Source of the DNA: Paraglaciecola sp. L3A3
GTDB taxonomy: Bacteria; Pseudomonadota; Gammaproteobacteria; Enterobacterales; Alteromonadaceae
Length of the DNA stretch: 64,000 bases
NCBI RefSeq assembly: GCF_009796765.1
Contig: NZ_CP047023.1
Span: 434,001-498,000 of the forward strand
Reading direction: 5' to 3'
Below the pieces are notes generated by a model. The model saw only the letters and a list, made by a program, of their open reading frames with translations, was not told the origin of the DNA and made no database searches. The position numbers and the translations under genes are program-made. Positions 26,969 to 36,000 of the stretch are shown here, one piece after another (the first letter of the stretch is position 1; the number at the start of each line of letters is the position of its first letter).

Positions 26969-28078
26969 TTACCCTGCAACAGTTAAGTGCATATAAGCAC
27001 AATTAAATCGCCCACTTTCTGGCACCATACAAAAAATTGTTTCACCGACTTTTAGATCATGTGTTTTGATAAATTCATCCAGCATAATAAAGATTGACGC
27101 ACAGCCCGTATTGCCTCTTTGATATAAATTGGTGTACCACTTTTCTTCAGGAATACTGGCCCCTGCAGTTTCTAACATTTCAAAAATTTTGCTTTTGAAA
27201 TATTTAGATGAAAAATGACAGAGTACATGGTCAATTTTCTTAATCTCAACATACTTTTGGCTAATTAATTTTAGAAAACCTTGGACCCCGACTGAAACAA
27301 TATTTTCAAGTAGTCTTACATCTTGACGTAATAGTAATGCTCCTGCTTTTTCAGCTGCGGCGTAAGTGGGGTAATCTTGCCATGTTTTGTGTTCTTCATT
27401 TCTCGCTTGGCCTACAGACATACAAACAGGGAAGTGGTTGGCATGAGAAAAACTTTTTATCCAATCAATTCTTACGCTTTTCCCTGTCGCTCTAGGTTTG
27501 TTTTCGAGCAGGAGGGCACCAGCACCATCTGATAACATCCAACGCAAAAATTCTGCATTAAAATCGACATCGTTATTTTCTACTTGTTCATAGCGAGTAT
27601 TTTTAAATAAGCGGGATGTAAGTTCACTGGCTATAACTAGCGCATTTTCGTTGTCGTGACATTTTATATTATTAAAAGCGGTTTTAAGTGCCATCATGCT
27701 ACTAGAACAAATACCATGACTAGTGTGTAATTCTACTTCTGAAATATTTAACGCTGCTTGTACCATGCTGCCAAAACCAGGTAAAACCATATCACCTTGG
27801 CTTGTTGCGCAACTTAACATTTGTATTTTTGTTGCAGAGAGAAAACTATTGTCTATGCAATTAAGGCCTGCATTGGCTGCCATTTCACTATTGGATATTG
27901 TCGTATTTTGTCGTTCGTCTATTGCATAATGACGTTGCAGTATGCCATTTGATTTAAGAATTTTATTTTTTAATCGGCTCTTTTTACCATTAATTAAACC
28001 TAGAATATTTTCAATTTGCTCATTGTCGATGGCTTTTCCAGGTAGGTAATGACCAGAACTATTTATATAAACGGCCAT
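26969..28078 (-). CDS. 3-oxoacyl-ACP synthase III family ketosynthase
   Basis: 369 aa thiolase-fold enzyme. The KAS III triad is present: Cys124 in HGICSSSMMA, His288 in LCHFSSKYF and Asn323 in RGNTGCASIF. The usual HQAN around the His is altered to HFSS, as in specialised KAS III enzymes rather than housekeeping FabH. It would join an acyl thioester to a malonyl or second acyl unit, or transfer an acyl group. No acyl carrier protein, ketoreductase or thioesterase is adjacent, so partners would come from primary fatty-acid synthesis. It starts one base before the end of the upstream membrane gene, which shows tight coupling. Confidence 0.82.
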   Translation of the reverse strand: MAVYINSSGHYLPGKAIDNEQIENILGLINGKKSRLKNKILKSNGILQRHYAIDERQNTTISNSEMAANAGLNCIDNSFLSATKIQMLSCATSQGDMVLPGFGSMVQAALNISEVELHTSHGICSSSMMALKTAFNNIKCHDNENALVIASELTSRLFKNTRYEQVENNDVDFNAEFLRWMLSDGAGALLLENKPRATGKSVRIDWIKSFSHANHFPVCMSVGQARNEEHKTWQDYPTYAAAEKAGALLLRQDVRLLENIVSVGVQGFLKLISQKYVEIKKIDHVLCHFSSKYFKSKIFEMLETAGASIPEEKWYTNLYQRGNTGCASIFIMLDEFIKTHDLKVGETIFCMVPESGRFNCAYMHLTVAG

Positions 28079-28639
28079 TTAAACTTCTTTTCTTAGGTAG
28101 GTTCTTAAACAACGTAAATTTTCTTCTATATAAGGAAAGACACAAATAACTGCCATGAATATTAAATAGGCGGGTAAATATGCAGATGTTCCGTGCGGTT
28201 CATCAACTAAAATTAGAGACATATTTCCTGCCCATTCTAACGTGATGAGTTGCAGAAATACATCCCAGTTAATGATGATAATGGATGTCAGCATATATAG
28301 CGGCAACGAACCAAGGTAAGTATGGGCGTGCATTTCCCATATAGATATTTCGCGTTTAGGAGTGGCGTACCTTACATCACAATGAGCAACAATTTCATGT
28401 GAAATCCAAGTGATAACACAGATGATGAGAATCAGCACATTAACATTAAATATTAAGCACAGAATGATAGGGATACCCATTTGTATACCCATTAAAGAAT
28501 GCATTAGTGATTCTTTAATGCCCGAATTGTCTTCAATTTTTGTTGCACGATGACAACACCAATCGGCAAATCCAGCGATCCCCCAAAGAGGTAAAAACAA
28601 ATATAGCATGACGTTAATGAGTAACGTAGAAGTGTCCAT
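28079..28639 (-). CDS. Histidine-rich membrane protein, fatty-acid-hydroxylase-like
   Basis: 186 aa with about four membrane spans (near 8-24, 52-78, 108-130 and 155-175). Conserved-looking His clusters lie at membrane edges: DWCCHR (26-31), ESLMH, HEIVAHCDVRY and WEMHAHTY. This spacing recalls the His boxes of membrane diiron hydroxylases and desaturases, but the protein is shorter than typical members and the boxes are not textbook. First gene of the four-gene cluster; its promoter should lie in 28640-28978. Hydroxylation or desaturation of an acyl chain is an inference only. Confidence 0.5.
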   Translation of the reverse strand: MDTSTLLINVMLYLFLPLWGIAGFADWCCHRATKIEDNSGIKESLMHSLMGIQMGIPIILCLIFNVNVLILIICVITWISHEIVAHCDVRYATPKREISIWEMHAHTYLGSLPLYMLTSIIIINWDVFLQLITLEWAGNMSLILVDEPHGTSAYLPAYLIFMAVICVFPYIEENLRCLRTYLRKEV

Positions 28640-28978
28640 TTCTAAATAACCCTTTATTTTTTAGGCGCCGAATATTACTAAAATCTCTAATAAATATAAA
28701 GGCATATCATTATTAGCACTTTTGAACAGTGGCGGCGTTTTTGTTGAATTTTAGCTAAAGTCGTTGCCAGTTTAGCTAGTTACCAAGATCAGAAATCTAT
28801 GCATTTGTAAATGAATCAACGAGCACAAAGTTGAGTAAATACTTTATCTTGGGCCTAATTGAAATTTATTGAATATAAACGGAGAAATCGATTTGTGTTG
28901 AACTGAAACATCCATTTATCTTTTAGATTTAACGCCATAATCATAGATTTGAGCATGGCGTAGGCTTTATTTTATCAA
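28640..28978. other. Intergenic region upstream of the ketosynthase cluster
   Basis: About 340 bases, AT-rich, with no gene seen on either strand. It separates the DUF416 gene from the cluster, both on the minus strand. I see no hairpin with a T-tract and no regulator site I can name. Confidence 0.4.
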
Positions 28979-29560
28979 TTACATTTCAATGCCAATATTA
29001 CTCATACCTTCGGCAGTAGCTAATGCTTTAAGTTTTTTGCAGGTTTCTGCGCCTTTACCGTTTTCTTTTAGCAAGACTAACAACTCTTGTTGGGTTTCGA
29101 TTTCCCATTGCATCAATGGATGCTGCTTGATTTCTTGGCTTTCTAGAGACTGACCAGCACTTGCTTCGATAAAGGCTTCTACTCCACCTTGTGACAGTTT
29201 ACTGACGACTACTGCACCCTGTGGATCTTCCCCTTGGATCAGTAAAATAAGAGCAGACATAGACATAGCTACGTCTATTGCTGGGTAAACGCCATAATTA
29301 TCGAAGTCACTGGCGTCAGGCACTAGTTCTTCTATTTTTTCTAACTGGGCACTAAAATTAATTTTGGTTTTAGGCACAGATAGCCATTCCCAAATTGAGT
29401 TCAAGCTATTGCGGTATGGAGCTGGATCGGCAAATTCGGTGACTTCACAAAATAAGGTGTAATTGGGTAACATTCTTTCAAGCAGAGTGGCTGAAAATGC
29501 AATAGCATCCCATCCTTCTAATTCTCTAACTTGCTGAAATATATTTAATTTATTGTTCAA
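28979..29560 (-). CDS. DUF416 (YjaG-like) protein
   Basis: 193 aa soluble helical protein. WDAIAFSATLLERMLPNY near the start and the central DFDNYGVYPAIDVAMSMSAL are characteristic of the DUF416/YjaG family found across gammaproteobacteria. Function unknown. It lies 37 bp downstream of the marC-type gene on the same strand, so the two may share a transcript. Confidence 0.88.
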   Translation of the reverse strand: MNNKLNIFQQVRELEGWDAIAFSATLLERMLPNYTLFCEVTEFADPAPYRNSLNSIWEWLSVPKTKINFSAQLEKIEELVPDASDFDNYGVYPAIDVAMSMSALILLIQGEDPQGAVVVSKLSQGGVEAFIEASAGQSLESQEIKQHPLMQWEIETQQELLVLLKENGKGAETCKKLKALATAEGMSNIGIEM

Positions 29561-29597
29561 ATTTTTATCTTCTCTATGTGCTGGTTAAATCTACAGC

Positions 29598-30188
29598 TTA
29601 ATTTAATGAGTAGTATTTCCCAACACCATCTAAAAACATTTGGATGGATATCATGATTAAAATCATACCCATTAATCTTTCTATTGCGGTTAGGCCTCTT
29701 TCCCCTAATATACGGTGAAATGTACTAGAAAGCATGAGAATTGTTGCAGATGCAAACCAGGCTCCAGCTAAAGCTAGTGACCAATCTAACATACGACTGT
29801 GATCTTGATTGGCTAGTAATATTAAGGCTGCTAATACTGAAGGTCCCGCCACCATTGGGATTGCAAGTGGTACTATAAAAGGTTCTTCGCCCGGAGCTAA
29901 CCCCGTTACTCCCCCTGGTTGAGGAAATATCATTTTTAAACCTATGATAAAAAGAATAATACCACCGGCTATACTCACAGCTTCTTGACGCACATTTAAA
30001 AAGTCTAAAACAGCTTGGCCACTAAACAGAAAGGCAAACATAATCACAAGCGAAAATAATAACTCTCTAGCTAAAACTAGTTTACGGCGTTTAGGTTCGA
30101 TGGTTTTTAATACAGACATAAAAACAGGGAGATTGCCCAAAGGATCCATAATTAGAAAAAGTGTTATGGCAGCCGACCAAGTATCCAT
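29598..30188 (-). CDS. MarC family integral membrane protein
   Basis: 196 aa with six predicted spans. The opening LFLIMDPLGNLPVF is the MarC/YhgN family hallmark, repeated in degenerate form at IPLAIPMVAGP in the second half, in keeping with an internal duplication. Transport substrate is not established for the family; the old link to multiple antibiotic resistance is no longer accepted. Closest by feel to YhgN. Confidence 0.9.
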   Translation of the reverse strand: MDTWSAAITLFLIMDPLGNLPVFMSVLKTIEPKRRKLVLARELLFSLVIMFAFLFSGQAVLDFLNVRQEAVSIAGGIILFIIGLKMIFPQPGGVTGLAPGEEPFIVPLAIPMVAGPSVLAALILLANQDHSRMLDWSLALAGAWFASATILMLSSTFHRILGERGLTAIERLMGMILIMISIQMFLDGVGKYYSLN

Positions 30189-30404
30189 ATTTATTCTCTA
30201 TTTAGTTGTCAGTTGTTGTTAACTAGGCGTCAAATTTGATTAGTTTATCTCATATTTTACCTTAGCTCTAAAAATAGTTTTACTTTCAATAGCTTGATAA
30301 TTTAATCGCAAGAACATTTAGTAAGTGACAAGGATTACAGGTTAGACTATTACTAGTAATTGGTATAATAGTTCATCATGATAATTTAAAAATGAGGCGG
30401 ATCT

Positions 30405-30587
30405 ATGAGTCTAATGACGGTTGCAGAAGTAGCAGAGTTTCTTGGCGTACAAGCTGGGCGTATAGAAAGGTTGGCAAGAGAACGCTTATTACCTGCTGCA
30501 GAACATGATGAAAATGGCAGCCCACTGTTTGAAAAGGATGCAGTTGAAAATTATAGAGTAATAGCTGAGCGCTTAGGTGGCATTTAA
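30405..30587 (+). CDS. Small excisionase/MerR-type helix-turn-helix protein
   Basis: 60 aa. The whole protein is one winged-helix unit: TVAEVAEFLGVQAGRIERL forms the helix-turn-helix and PLFEKDAVENYRV the wing and following helix, as in HTH_17 or excisionase-like domains. GAGGCGG lies about 8 bases before the ATG. No ligand or partner domain. It may be a local regulator, but neighbours give no target. Confidence 0.75.
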   Translation: MSLMTVAEVAEFLGVQAGRIERLARERLLPAAEHDENGSPLFEKDAVENYRVIAERLGGI

Positions 30588-30592
30588 TAAGT

Positions 30593-30742
30593 TAACCTTA
30601 GTTCTGGATAAGAAGTATCGTTTAAGCTAAATTTATCACTAAAATTCAATAATTTAATAACATTTATCCAAATCAACTCACCTAAATTCTTACTCGGTGA
30701 CGAAATTTTTCGTGTACAGCAAGGCGGATTGTCGTACGTAAT
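30593..30742. repeat. Dispersed ~150-bp repeat, copy B (inverted relative to copy A)
   Basis: Reverse complement aligns with 25291-25442 by eye. Shared landmarks are TTCTGGATAAGAAGTATCG, the palindromic ACGAAATTTTTCGT and TACGTAATA. The following 100 bases up to 30840 look related to the left flank of copy A only in short pieces. The two copies enclose 5.15 kb containing the ketosynthase cluster, DUF416, MarC and HTH genes. Confidence 0.75.
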
Positions 30743-30899
30743 AACGTGTTATTGCTAGACTCTCCTCCAACGCGGCTAGGCACAAAAAGAGCGTTATCGA
30801 GAGGTTTGGCTTTTCCAGTATTCGGGTTAAGTTACTTAAAGGGCGAGGTTAATACCTACCATCGCCCTGTAATTAAGCTAAATTAGTGGATAAAAGGAA

Positions 30900-32183
30900 T
30901 TATTCTTCCATTAATGCTCTGGCAATTGTTCTAAACCCTTGAGCTGTAGCACCTACAGGTAGTAATGCCGTCCCCGCTGGGTTGTAAGCAGCAGCTAAAT
31001 CTATATGTAACCAACCTGTACCTTGTTCATTAACAAAGCGAGATAAAAAACCTGCAGCATTTGACGCGCCACCGGCACCCCCGCCTTTACGTACATTACT
31101 GTTTGCAGTATCTGCAAAGGCCGATGGGCATTTGTCTCTGTGCCACTTTTCTAAAGGCAATGTCCAAGAAGGTTCAAATTCTGCAGTGGCATAATTAATT
31201 GCACGTTGTGCTAATGGTTTATCTAAGGCAAAAAATGCGTTGTATTCATTGCCTAGAGCTACATGCGCTGCGCCTGTAAGAGTAGCTGCGTCAATAATTA
31301 ATGGAGAGTTTGTTGCACTGGCAGCCATGAGTCCATCTGCTAGTACCAGTCTGCCTTCTGCATCAGTATTCACCACTTCTACTGTTGTGCCATTTTTGTA
31401 AGTGATAATGTCACCTAACTTGTATGCATGGCCACTGACTAAATTTTCTGCACAGCACAAAATCAATTTAACTCGCTTATTTAAGCCTCGTAAAATTGCT
31501 AAACCTAGACCGCCTGCAACTGTCGCTGCACCACCCATGTCACATTTCATGGTGACCATACCTTCACTACTTTTCATACTGTAACCACCGCTATCAAAGG
31601 TAATCCCTTTGCCCACTAAGCAGGCCGCTATTGGTTCGTCTTCTTTGCCTGAGGGGTTAAAGTCGAGTTCTAACATGACAGGTGGTCGAGAGCTCCCACG
31701 GCCAACATGATATATGCCAAACCAACCTTGTTTGGCTAGTTCTTCACCCTTGTATTCAGTTGCTTTTATTGAATGGGAAGTAAGCGAACGTAACCAATTA
31801 GTGCAGGACTCAGCTAAGATTTCTGGGGATAAATCTTCAGGCGATAAATTGATTAAATGACGGGTGAATGTCATGCACTTGTATCTATTAATTAATTCGG
31901 CCTTATTCTCGTCGTCACACCAGGTAATATGATCTTGTTTTCTAGTGGTGGTGAAACTTTGCGCAAAGGCCCACTGTTGTTCAATCTCCCATTTTCCAGT
32001 GAGACACACTTGCATTATGCCTAAACTGTCGAGTTGGCGTGCTGCTTGTTGGATACTGGCAAGAGAATTAGCCTCATCCTGCAGATGAATTTGCGCCTGG
32101 TTAGCATTAATAGAAACAGCCGAGGTTGGGGCGTAACATGCCTCAGGAGCTTGGTTGGTAAGGGAAATAGATAAAGTAGACAT
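30900..32183 (-). CDS. pepB: Leucyl aminopeptidase family M17, PepB type
   Basis: 427 aa from the ATG at 32183 (MSTLSISL), the same length as E. coli PepB; a longer frame to 32279 would overlap sfsA. The two-metal active site is visible: GKGITFDSGGYSMK, then MKCDMGGAA, and NTDAEGRLVLAD, the M17 signature. Cytoplasmic hexameric peptidase releasing N-terminal residues, with preference for acidic ones in known PepB. Divergent from sfsA with a 62-bp gap. Confidence 0.9.
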   Translation of the reverse strand: MSTLSISLTNQAPEACYAPTSAVSINANQAQIHLQDEANSLASIQQAARQLDSLGIMQVCLTGKWEIEQQWAFAQSFTTTRKQDHITWCDDENKAELINRYKCMTFTRHLINLSPEDLSPEILAESCTNWLRSLTSHSIKATEYKGEELAKQGWFGIYHVGRGSSRPPVMLELDFNPSGKEDEPIAACLVGKGITFDSGGYSMKSSEGMVTMKCDMGGAATVAGGLGLAILRGLNKRVKLILCCAENLVSGHAYKLGDIITYKNGTTVEVVNTDAEGRLVLADGLMAASATNSPLIIDAATLTGAAHVALGNEYNAFFALDKPLAQRAINYATAEFEPSWTLPLEKWHRDKCPSAFADTANSNVRKGGGAGGASNAAGFLSRFVNEQGTGWLHIDLAAAYNPAGTALLPVGATAQGFRTIARALMEE

Positions 32184-32245
32184 GTTGACTCCAAAATAAT
32201 TTAACTTTGTTAGAATACCATGCAAAATTGACTTAGTTAGCAAAT

Positions 32246-32956
32246 ATGTATTTTTCTGAAAACTTGATCCAAGGCACATTAATAAAACGTTACAAGCGCT
32301 TTTTGGCTGATGTAGAACTAGCAGACGGCAGCATAGTTACCGCACACTGCCCAAATACAGGGGCAATGACTGGCTGTGCAGAGCCTGGTTGGCAGGTTTG
32401 GTTATCCCCCAGTAATAATCCCAAACGTAAATTAGCTTATACATGGGAATTGGTATTAACTGATCAAAACCATTGGATTGGGGTAAATACCCATAAAGCT
32501 AATGGGTTGGTAAAAGAAGCATTAGAGCAAGACAAAATCCAAGAATTAATGGGTTATGAAAATATTAAAGCAGAAGTTAAGTTTGGTGATGAAAATAGCA
32601 GAATAGATTTTTTATTATCTGCTGTAGATAAAGTAGATTGCTACGTAGAAGTTAAATCAGTGACCTTATTGGAGCATGATTTTGGTTATTTCCCAGATGC
32701 TAAAACATTAAGAGGCCAAAAACATTTAAGGGAATTAAGCTCTATAGCAAAACAAGGCAAACGAGCGGTATTATTTTTTTGTGTGCAACATACTGGTATT
32801 GGATCTGTACAAGTTGCCAAACATATTGATAAAAATTATGCCGATGAGTTATGCCAAGCTGTAGCAAATGGAGTAGAAATTTTTACTTACGCTTGTCAAA
32901 TAAATTCAAAAAAAATCGTTATAAATCAACCGTTGGAGTTTTTTTATCCAAGATGA
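32246..32956 (+). CDS. sfsA: Sugar fermentation stimulation protein homolog SfsA
   Basis: 236 aa; KRYKRFLADVELADG at the N-terminus, AHCPNTGAMTGC and the nuclease-like core RIDFLLS / CYVEVKSVTL are family signatures. The DxxxxxEVK arrangement recalls restriction-endonuclease folds, and an OB-fold precedes it; biochemical role is unclear. It lies directly before dksA, the usual gammaproteobacterial order. Confidence 0.93.
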   Translation: MYFSENLIQGTLIKRYKRFLADVELADGSIVTAHCPNTGAMTGCAEPGWQVWLSPSNNPKRKLAYTWELVLTDQNHWIGVNTHKANGLVKEALEQDKIQELMGYENIKAEVKFGDENSRIDFLLSAVDKVDCYVEVKSVTLLEHDFGYFPDAKTLRGQKHLRELSSIAKQGKRAVLFFCVQHTGIGSVQVAKHIDKNYADELCQAVANGVEIFTYACQINSKKIVINQPLEFFYPR

Positions 32957-32971
32957 AGGTTGATTTTTTTT
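32923..32971 (+). terminator. Terminator overlapping the end of sfsA
   Basis: Arms AAATCAACC (32923-32931) and GGTTGATTT (32958-32966), with an inner TTGGA/TCCAA pairing and a T run. The 5' arm is in the sfsA coding sequence. Confidence 0.75.
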
Positions 32972-33115
32972 ATCACATACCCATATAGCCTGCTCAAAAT
33001 TGTTTTCTTTCTGATGGAATATGCGAAGAGCAAACAATTGCCAGTGTAAAGGCTTTCTGATATACATAGCCGCCTGCACATTATTGCTCGTGCTGTAGTT
33101 TAGGAGAATTGGCAA

Positions 33116-33565
33116 ATGCCAACAACAAACACAAATAAAACACTTGGATTATTAGCTTTAGCCGGATTGACTCCTTACCAGGAGAAAAAAGGCGAAGAGT
33201 ATATGAACGATGCTCAACTTGAGCACTTTGGATTGTTACTTAAAGCATGGCGTGACCAGCTTCGTCAAGAAGTTGATCGTACTGTTCACCACATGCAAGA
33301 TGAAGCTGCTAATTTCCCAGATCCAGTTGATCGTGCTGCTCAAGAAGAAGAGTTTAGTCTTGAACTGCGTACTCGTGACAGAGAACGTAAATTAATCAAA
33401 AAAATTGAAAAAACTCTTAAAAGAATTGAAGAGGATGATTTTGGTTTTTGTGATGCTTGCGGTATCGAAATTGGTGTTCGCCGTCTTGAAGCTAGGCCTA
33501 CAGCTGATATGTGTATTGACTGTAAGACTATGGCTGAAATAAAAGAAAAACAACTTCAGGGTTAG
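33116..33565 (+). CDS. dksA: RNA polymerase-binding transcription factor DksA
   Basis: 149 aa. An N-terminal segment, a coiled coil (about 33-110) with the tip motif DxxDxA (DPVDRAA), and a C4 zinc finger (CDACG… CIDCK) near 119-143. It enters the RNA polymerase secondary channel and works with ppGpp. GGAG lies before the ATG. Followed by gluQ with a conserved hairpin between, as in many gammaproteobacteria. Confidence 0.96.
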   Translation: MPTTNTNKTLGLLALAGLTPYQEKKGEEYMNDAQLEHFGLLLKAWRDQLRQEVDRTVHHMQDEAANFPDPVDRAAQEEEFSLELRTRDRERKLIKKIEKTLKRIEEDDFGFCDACGIEIGVRRLEARPTADMCIDCKTMAEIKEKQLQG

Positions 33566-33580
33566 TTTTTCATTATGCCT

Positions 33581-33617
33581 ACCAAGTTACGATGCTTAAC
33601 TCATATCGTGACTTGGT
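33581..33617 (+). terminator. Strong hairpin between dksA and gluQ
   Basis: ACCAAGTTACGAT (33581-33593) pairs with ATCGTGACTTGGT (33605-33617): 13 bp with one G·T pair, 11-nt loop. The T-rich tract (TTTTGTTG) starts about ten bases later, so it may attenuate rather than fully end transcription into gluQ. In other bacteria a terminator between dksA and gluQ is known to limit gluQ expression. Confidence 0.7.
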
Positions 33618-33652
33618 GAAGTATGCTTTTGTTGACTATTCTCAGTTAATTC

Positions 33653-34570
33653 GTGTCTTCATCTAATTTAGCTTCATCTCAATATGTTGGACGTTTTGCT
33701 CCATCACCTTCTGGCCCTCTGCATTTTGGCTCTCTAGTTTCAGCTTTGGGTAGTTATCTACAAGCAAAAAAAAGTAATGGTAAGTGGTTACTTCGCATTG
33801 AAGATATAGATCCTCCAAGGGAAGTGCCTGGTGCTGCTGACAATATTTTAAGATGTTTAGCTGCTCATCATTTGTTTTGGGATCAAGATGTAGTGTATCA
33901 AAGCCAACGTAGTGAACTTTATATAGAGAAACTCGATTGGTTATCGCAGCATGGCTATACGTATTTATGTGCTTGTACCCGTAATCAATTGGCTAATTTG
34001 TCGACTTCTCAATTATGCCAATGCCCAGAAAAAAAATTGTTTGCGCAAGATTGTGCTGTTCGTTTCAAATATTTATCTCCTGTACAGAAAATGGAAGATC
34101 AGTTACTAGGCAGGGTCAATTTTGATTTAACAGATTTACCGGCACAATTTGCTCTGAAGCGCAAAGATGGTTTGTTTGCTTATCAGTTGGCTGTTGTGGT
34201 GGATGACATAAGCCAAGGGATCACTGAAATTGCAAGAGGAGCCGATTTATTACCCGCTACTGCTTTTCAGCTTGCGTTATATGCGGCATTTAATAGTAGT
34301 GCACCTAAATTTATTCACTTTCCAGTTGTAGTCAGCGAACCAGGTCAAAAATTAAGTAAACAAAATCATGCTCCTGGGTTAGATAATTCAAGGGCTACAG
34401 AGAATTTGATCGGCGCATTAATCTTTTTAGGTTTACCTGTTCCTAAGCAGTTAGTGAAAGAAAGTTGTGAAAATATTTTGCACTGGGCCATTAACCATTG
34501 GGATATTAATAAACTTGTTGCAACAACAGAACGTATTGATAATAGAATTGGTCTCGTAGACAGTATATGA
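33653..34570 (+). CDS. gluQ: Glutamyl-Q tRNA(Asp) synthetase
   Basis: 305 aa, GTG start. Class I synthetase-like catalytic domain without anticodon-binding part; it attaches glutamate to queuosine at position 34 of tRNA-Asp. Motifs: GRFAPSPSGPLHFGS (HIGH box as HFGS), LRIEDIDPPRE, the zinc site CACTRNQL…CQCPEKK, and KLSKQNHAPG (KMSKS box). Position after dksA and before pcnB is the standard order. Confidence 0.94.
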   Translation: MSSSNLASSQYVGRFAPSPSGPLHFGSLVSALGSYLQAKKSNGKWLLRIEDIDPPREVPGAADNILRCLAAHHLFWDQDVVYQSQRSELYIEKLDWLSQHGYTYLCACTRNQLANLSTSQLCQCPEKKLFAQDCAVRFKYLSPVQKMEDQLLGRVNFDLTDLPAQFALKRKDGLFAYQLAVVVDDISQGITEIARGADLLPATAFQLALYAAFNSSAPKFIHFPVVVSEPGQKLSKQNHAPGLDNSRATENLIGALIFLGLPVPKQLVKESCENILHWAINHWDINKLVATTERIDNRIGLVDSI

Positions 34571-34617
34571 TTGGCGCCAAAATTTAGGTTCAATGTAAAG
34601 TAGAGGAGCATCTGAAC

Positions 34618-36000
34618 ATTATTTCTCGTGTAATTGACAAAGTAAGAGGCGCGTTACGTGCCAAAACCGCAAATCAGCCTGCTGCTTTAGTTGCTCATGT
34701 TATTCCTAGGGCTGAGCACCCTGTATCCCGCGACCACATTAGTGATAATGCACTTAAAGTACTTTATCGTTTGCATAACAGTGGTTATCAAGCATACCTA
34801 GTAGGTGGTTGTGTTAGAGACGTGATACTTGGCAAAGAACCTAAAGATTTTGATGTCACTACCAATGCCACGCCAGAACAAATCAAGGGCTTGTTCCGTA
34901 ATTGTCGTTTGATAGGACGTCGTTTTAGGTTAGCACACATTGTTTTTGGCCGTGAAGTGATTGAAGTCGCTACTTTTCGTGGGCACCACGAAACTACTAC
35001 AACTGATAAAGAATCTAAACTCAGTAAACAAAGTGACCATGGCCAATTATTGCGTGATAATGTTTTTGGTACGATAGAAGAAGACGCGCAACGTCGTGAC
35101 TTCACCATCAATGCCATGTATTACAACATTGCTGATTTCTCGATCAGTGATTTTGCTGGTGGTATGCAAGCCATTAAAGACAAAAAAATTGCTTTGATTG
35201 GCGACCCTGATACGCGATATAGAGAAGATCCTGTCCGTATGCTCAGAGCTGTGCGATTTGCCGCTAAATTAAATATGCAAATTAGCCATGAAAGCGCTGA
35301 ACCTATTAAACGTATGGCGCCTTTGATGGCAAATATTCCGCCTGCTAGACTTTTTGAAGAAGTATTAAAACTTTTCTTGTCTGGGCAAGGCTTAGAAACT
35401 TATAAATTATTAACCGAATATCATCTTTTTGAATCCTTGTTTCCACAGCTTGCGCCTTTATTATTGCAATCTAATAGTCGTGAATGTCGATTTGTTGAGC
35501 AAGTACTTACTAATACTGATAATCGTATTAATACAGGGCAAAGAGTGACACCTGCGTTTATTTTTGCGGCATTTATGTGGTATCCGTTAGAAGAACGTTG
35601 TCAGCAATTAATGTCTGAAGGTGGATTGAATCATTTTGATGCATTTAATCTCGCCCTAAACGATGTCTTAACCCGACAATTGCAACGTATTATGATCCCC
35701 AAAAGGTTCACTATACCTATTCGAGATATCTGGCAATTACAAAACCGTTTACCTAAACGTTATGGTCGTCGAGCTTATCAAATGTTAGAGCATCCTAAAT
35801 TTAGAGCTGCCTACGACTTTTTGTTGTTGCGTGGTCAAATTGAAGGTGGTCAGTTGTTAGAATTAGCTGAGTGGTGGACTGATTTTCAAGAAGCGAATGA
35901 AGCTCAACGCAAAACTATGTTGAAAAATTTACGTGATCAAGAAGGTGTTGCGCCAAGACGCCCTCGTCGTCAACGCAAGAAACCAAAATCTAGCACATGA
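34618..36000 (+). CDS. pcnB: Poly(A) polymerase I, apparent AUU start
   Basis: Adds poly(A) tails to RNA 3' ends, promoting decay. The conserved N-terminal block [20 protein letters not shown] lies upstream of the first ATG/GTG/TTG of this frame (TTG at 34771), and the frame is closed by TAG at 34585. Between them the only starts with a suitable ribosome site (GAGGAG, 34603-34608) are ATT codons at 34618/34621, or CTG at 34612. E. coli pcnB is reported to use AUU, so ATT 34618 is chosen (460 aa; 34621 equally possible). Motifs: [41 protein letters not shown]; basic C-terminal tail. The stop overlaps folK (ATGA). Confidence 0.92.
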   Translation: MISRVIDKVRGALRAKTANQPAALVAHVIPRAEHPVSRDHISDNALKVLYRLHNSGYQAYLVGGCVRDVILGKEPKDFDVTTNATPEQIKGLFRNCRLIGRRFRLAHIVFGREVIEVATFRGHHETTTTDKESKLSKQSDHGQLLRDNVFGTIEEDAQRRDFTINAMYYNIADFSISDFAGGMQAIKDKKIALIGDPDTRYREDPVRMLRAVRFAAKLNMQISHESAEPIKRMAPLMANIPPARLFEEVLKLFLSGQGLETYKLLTEYHLFESLFPQLAPLLLQSNSRECRFVEQVLTNTDNRINTGQRVTPAFIFAAFMWYPLEERCQQLMSEGGLNHFDAFNLALNDVLTRQLQRIMIPKRFTIPIRDIWQLQNRLPKRYGRRAYQMLEHPKFRAAYDFLLLRGQIEGGQLLELAEWWTDFQEANEAQRKTMLKNLRDQEGVAPRRPRRQRKKPKSST

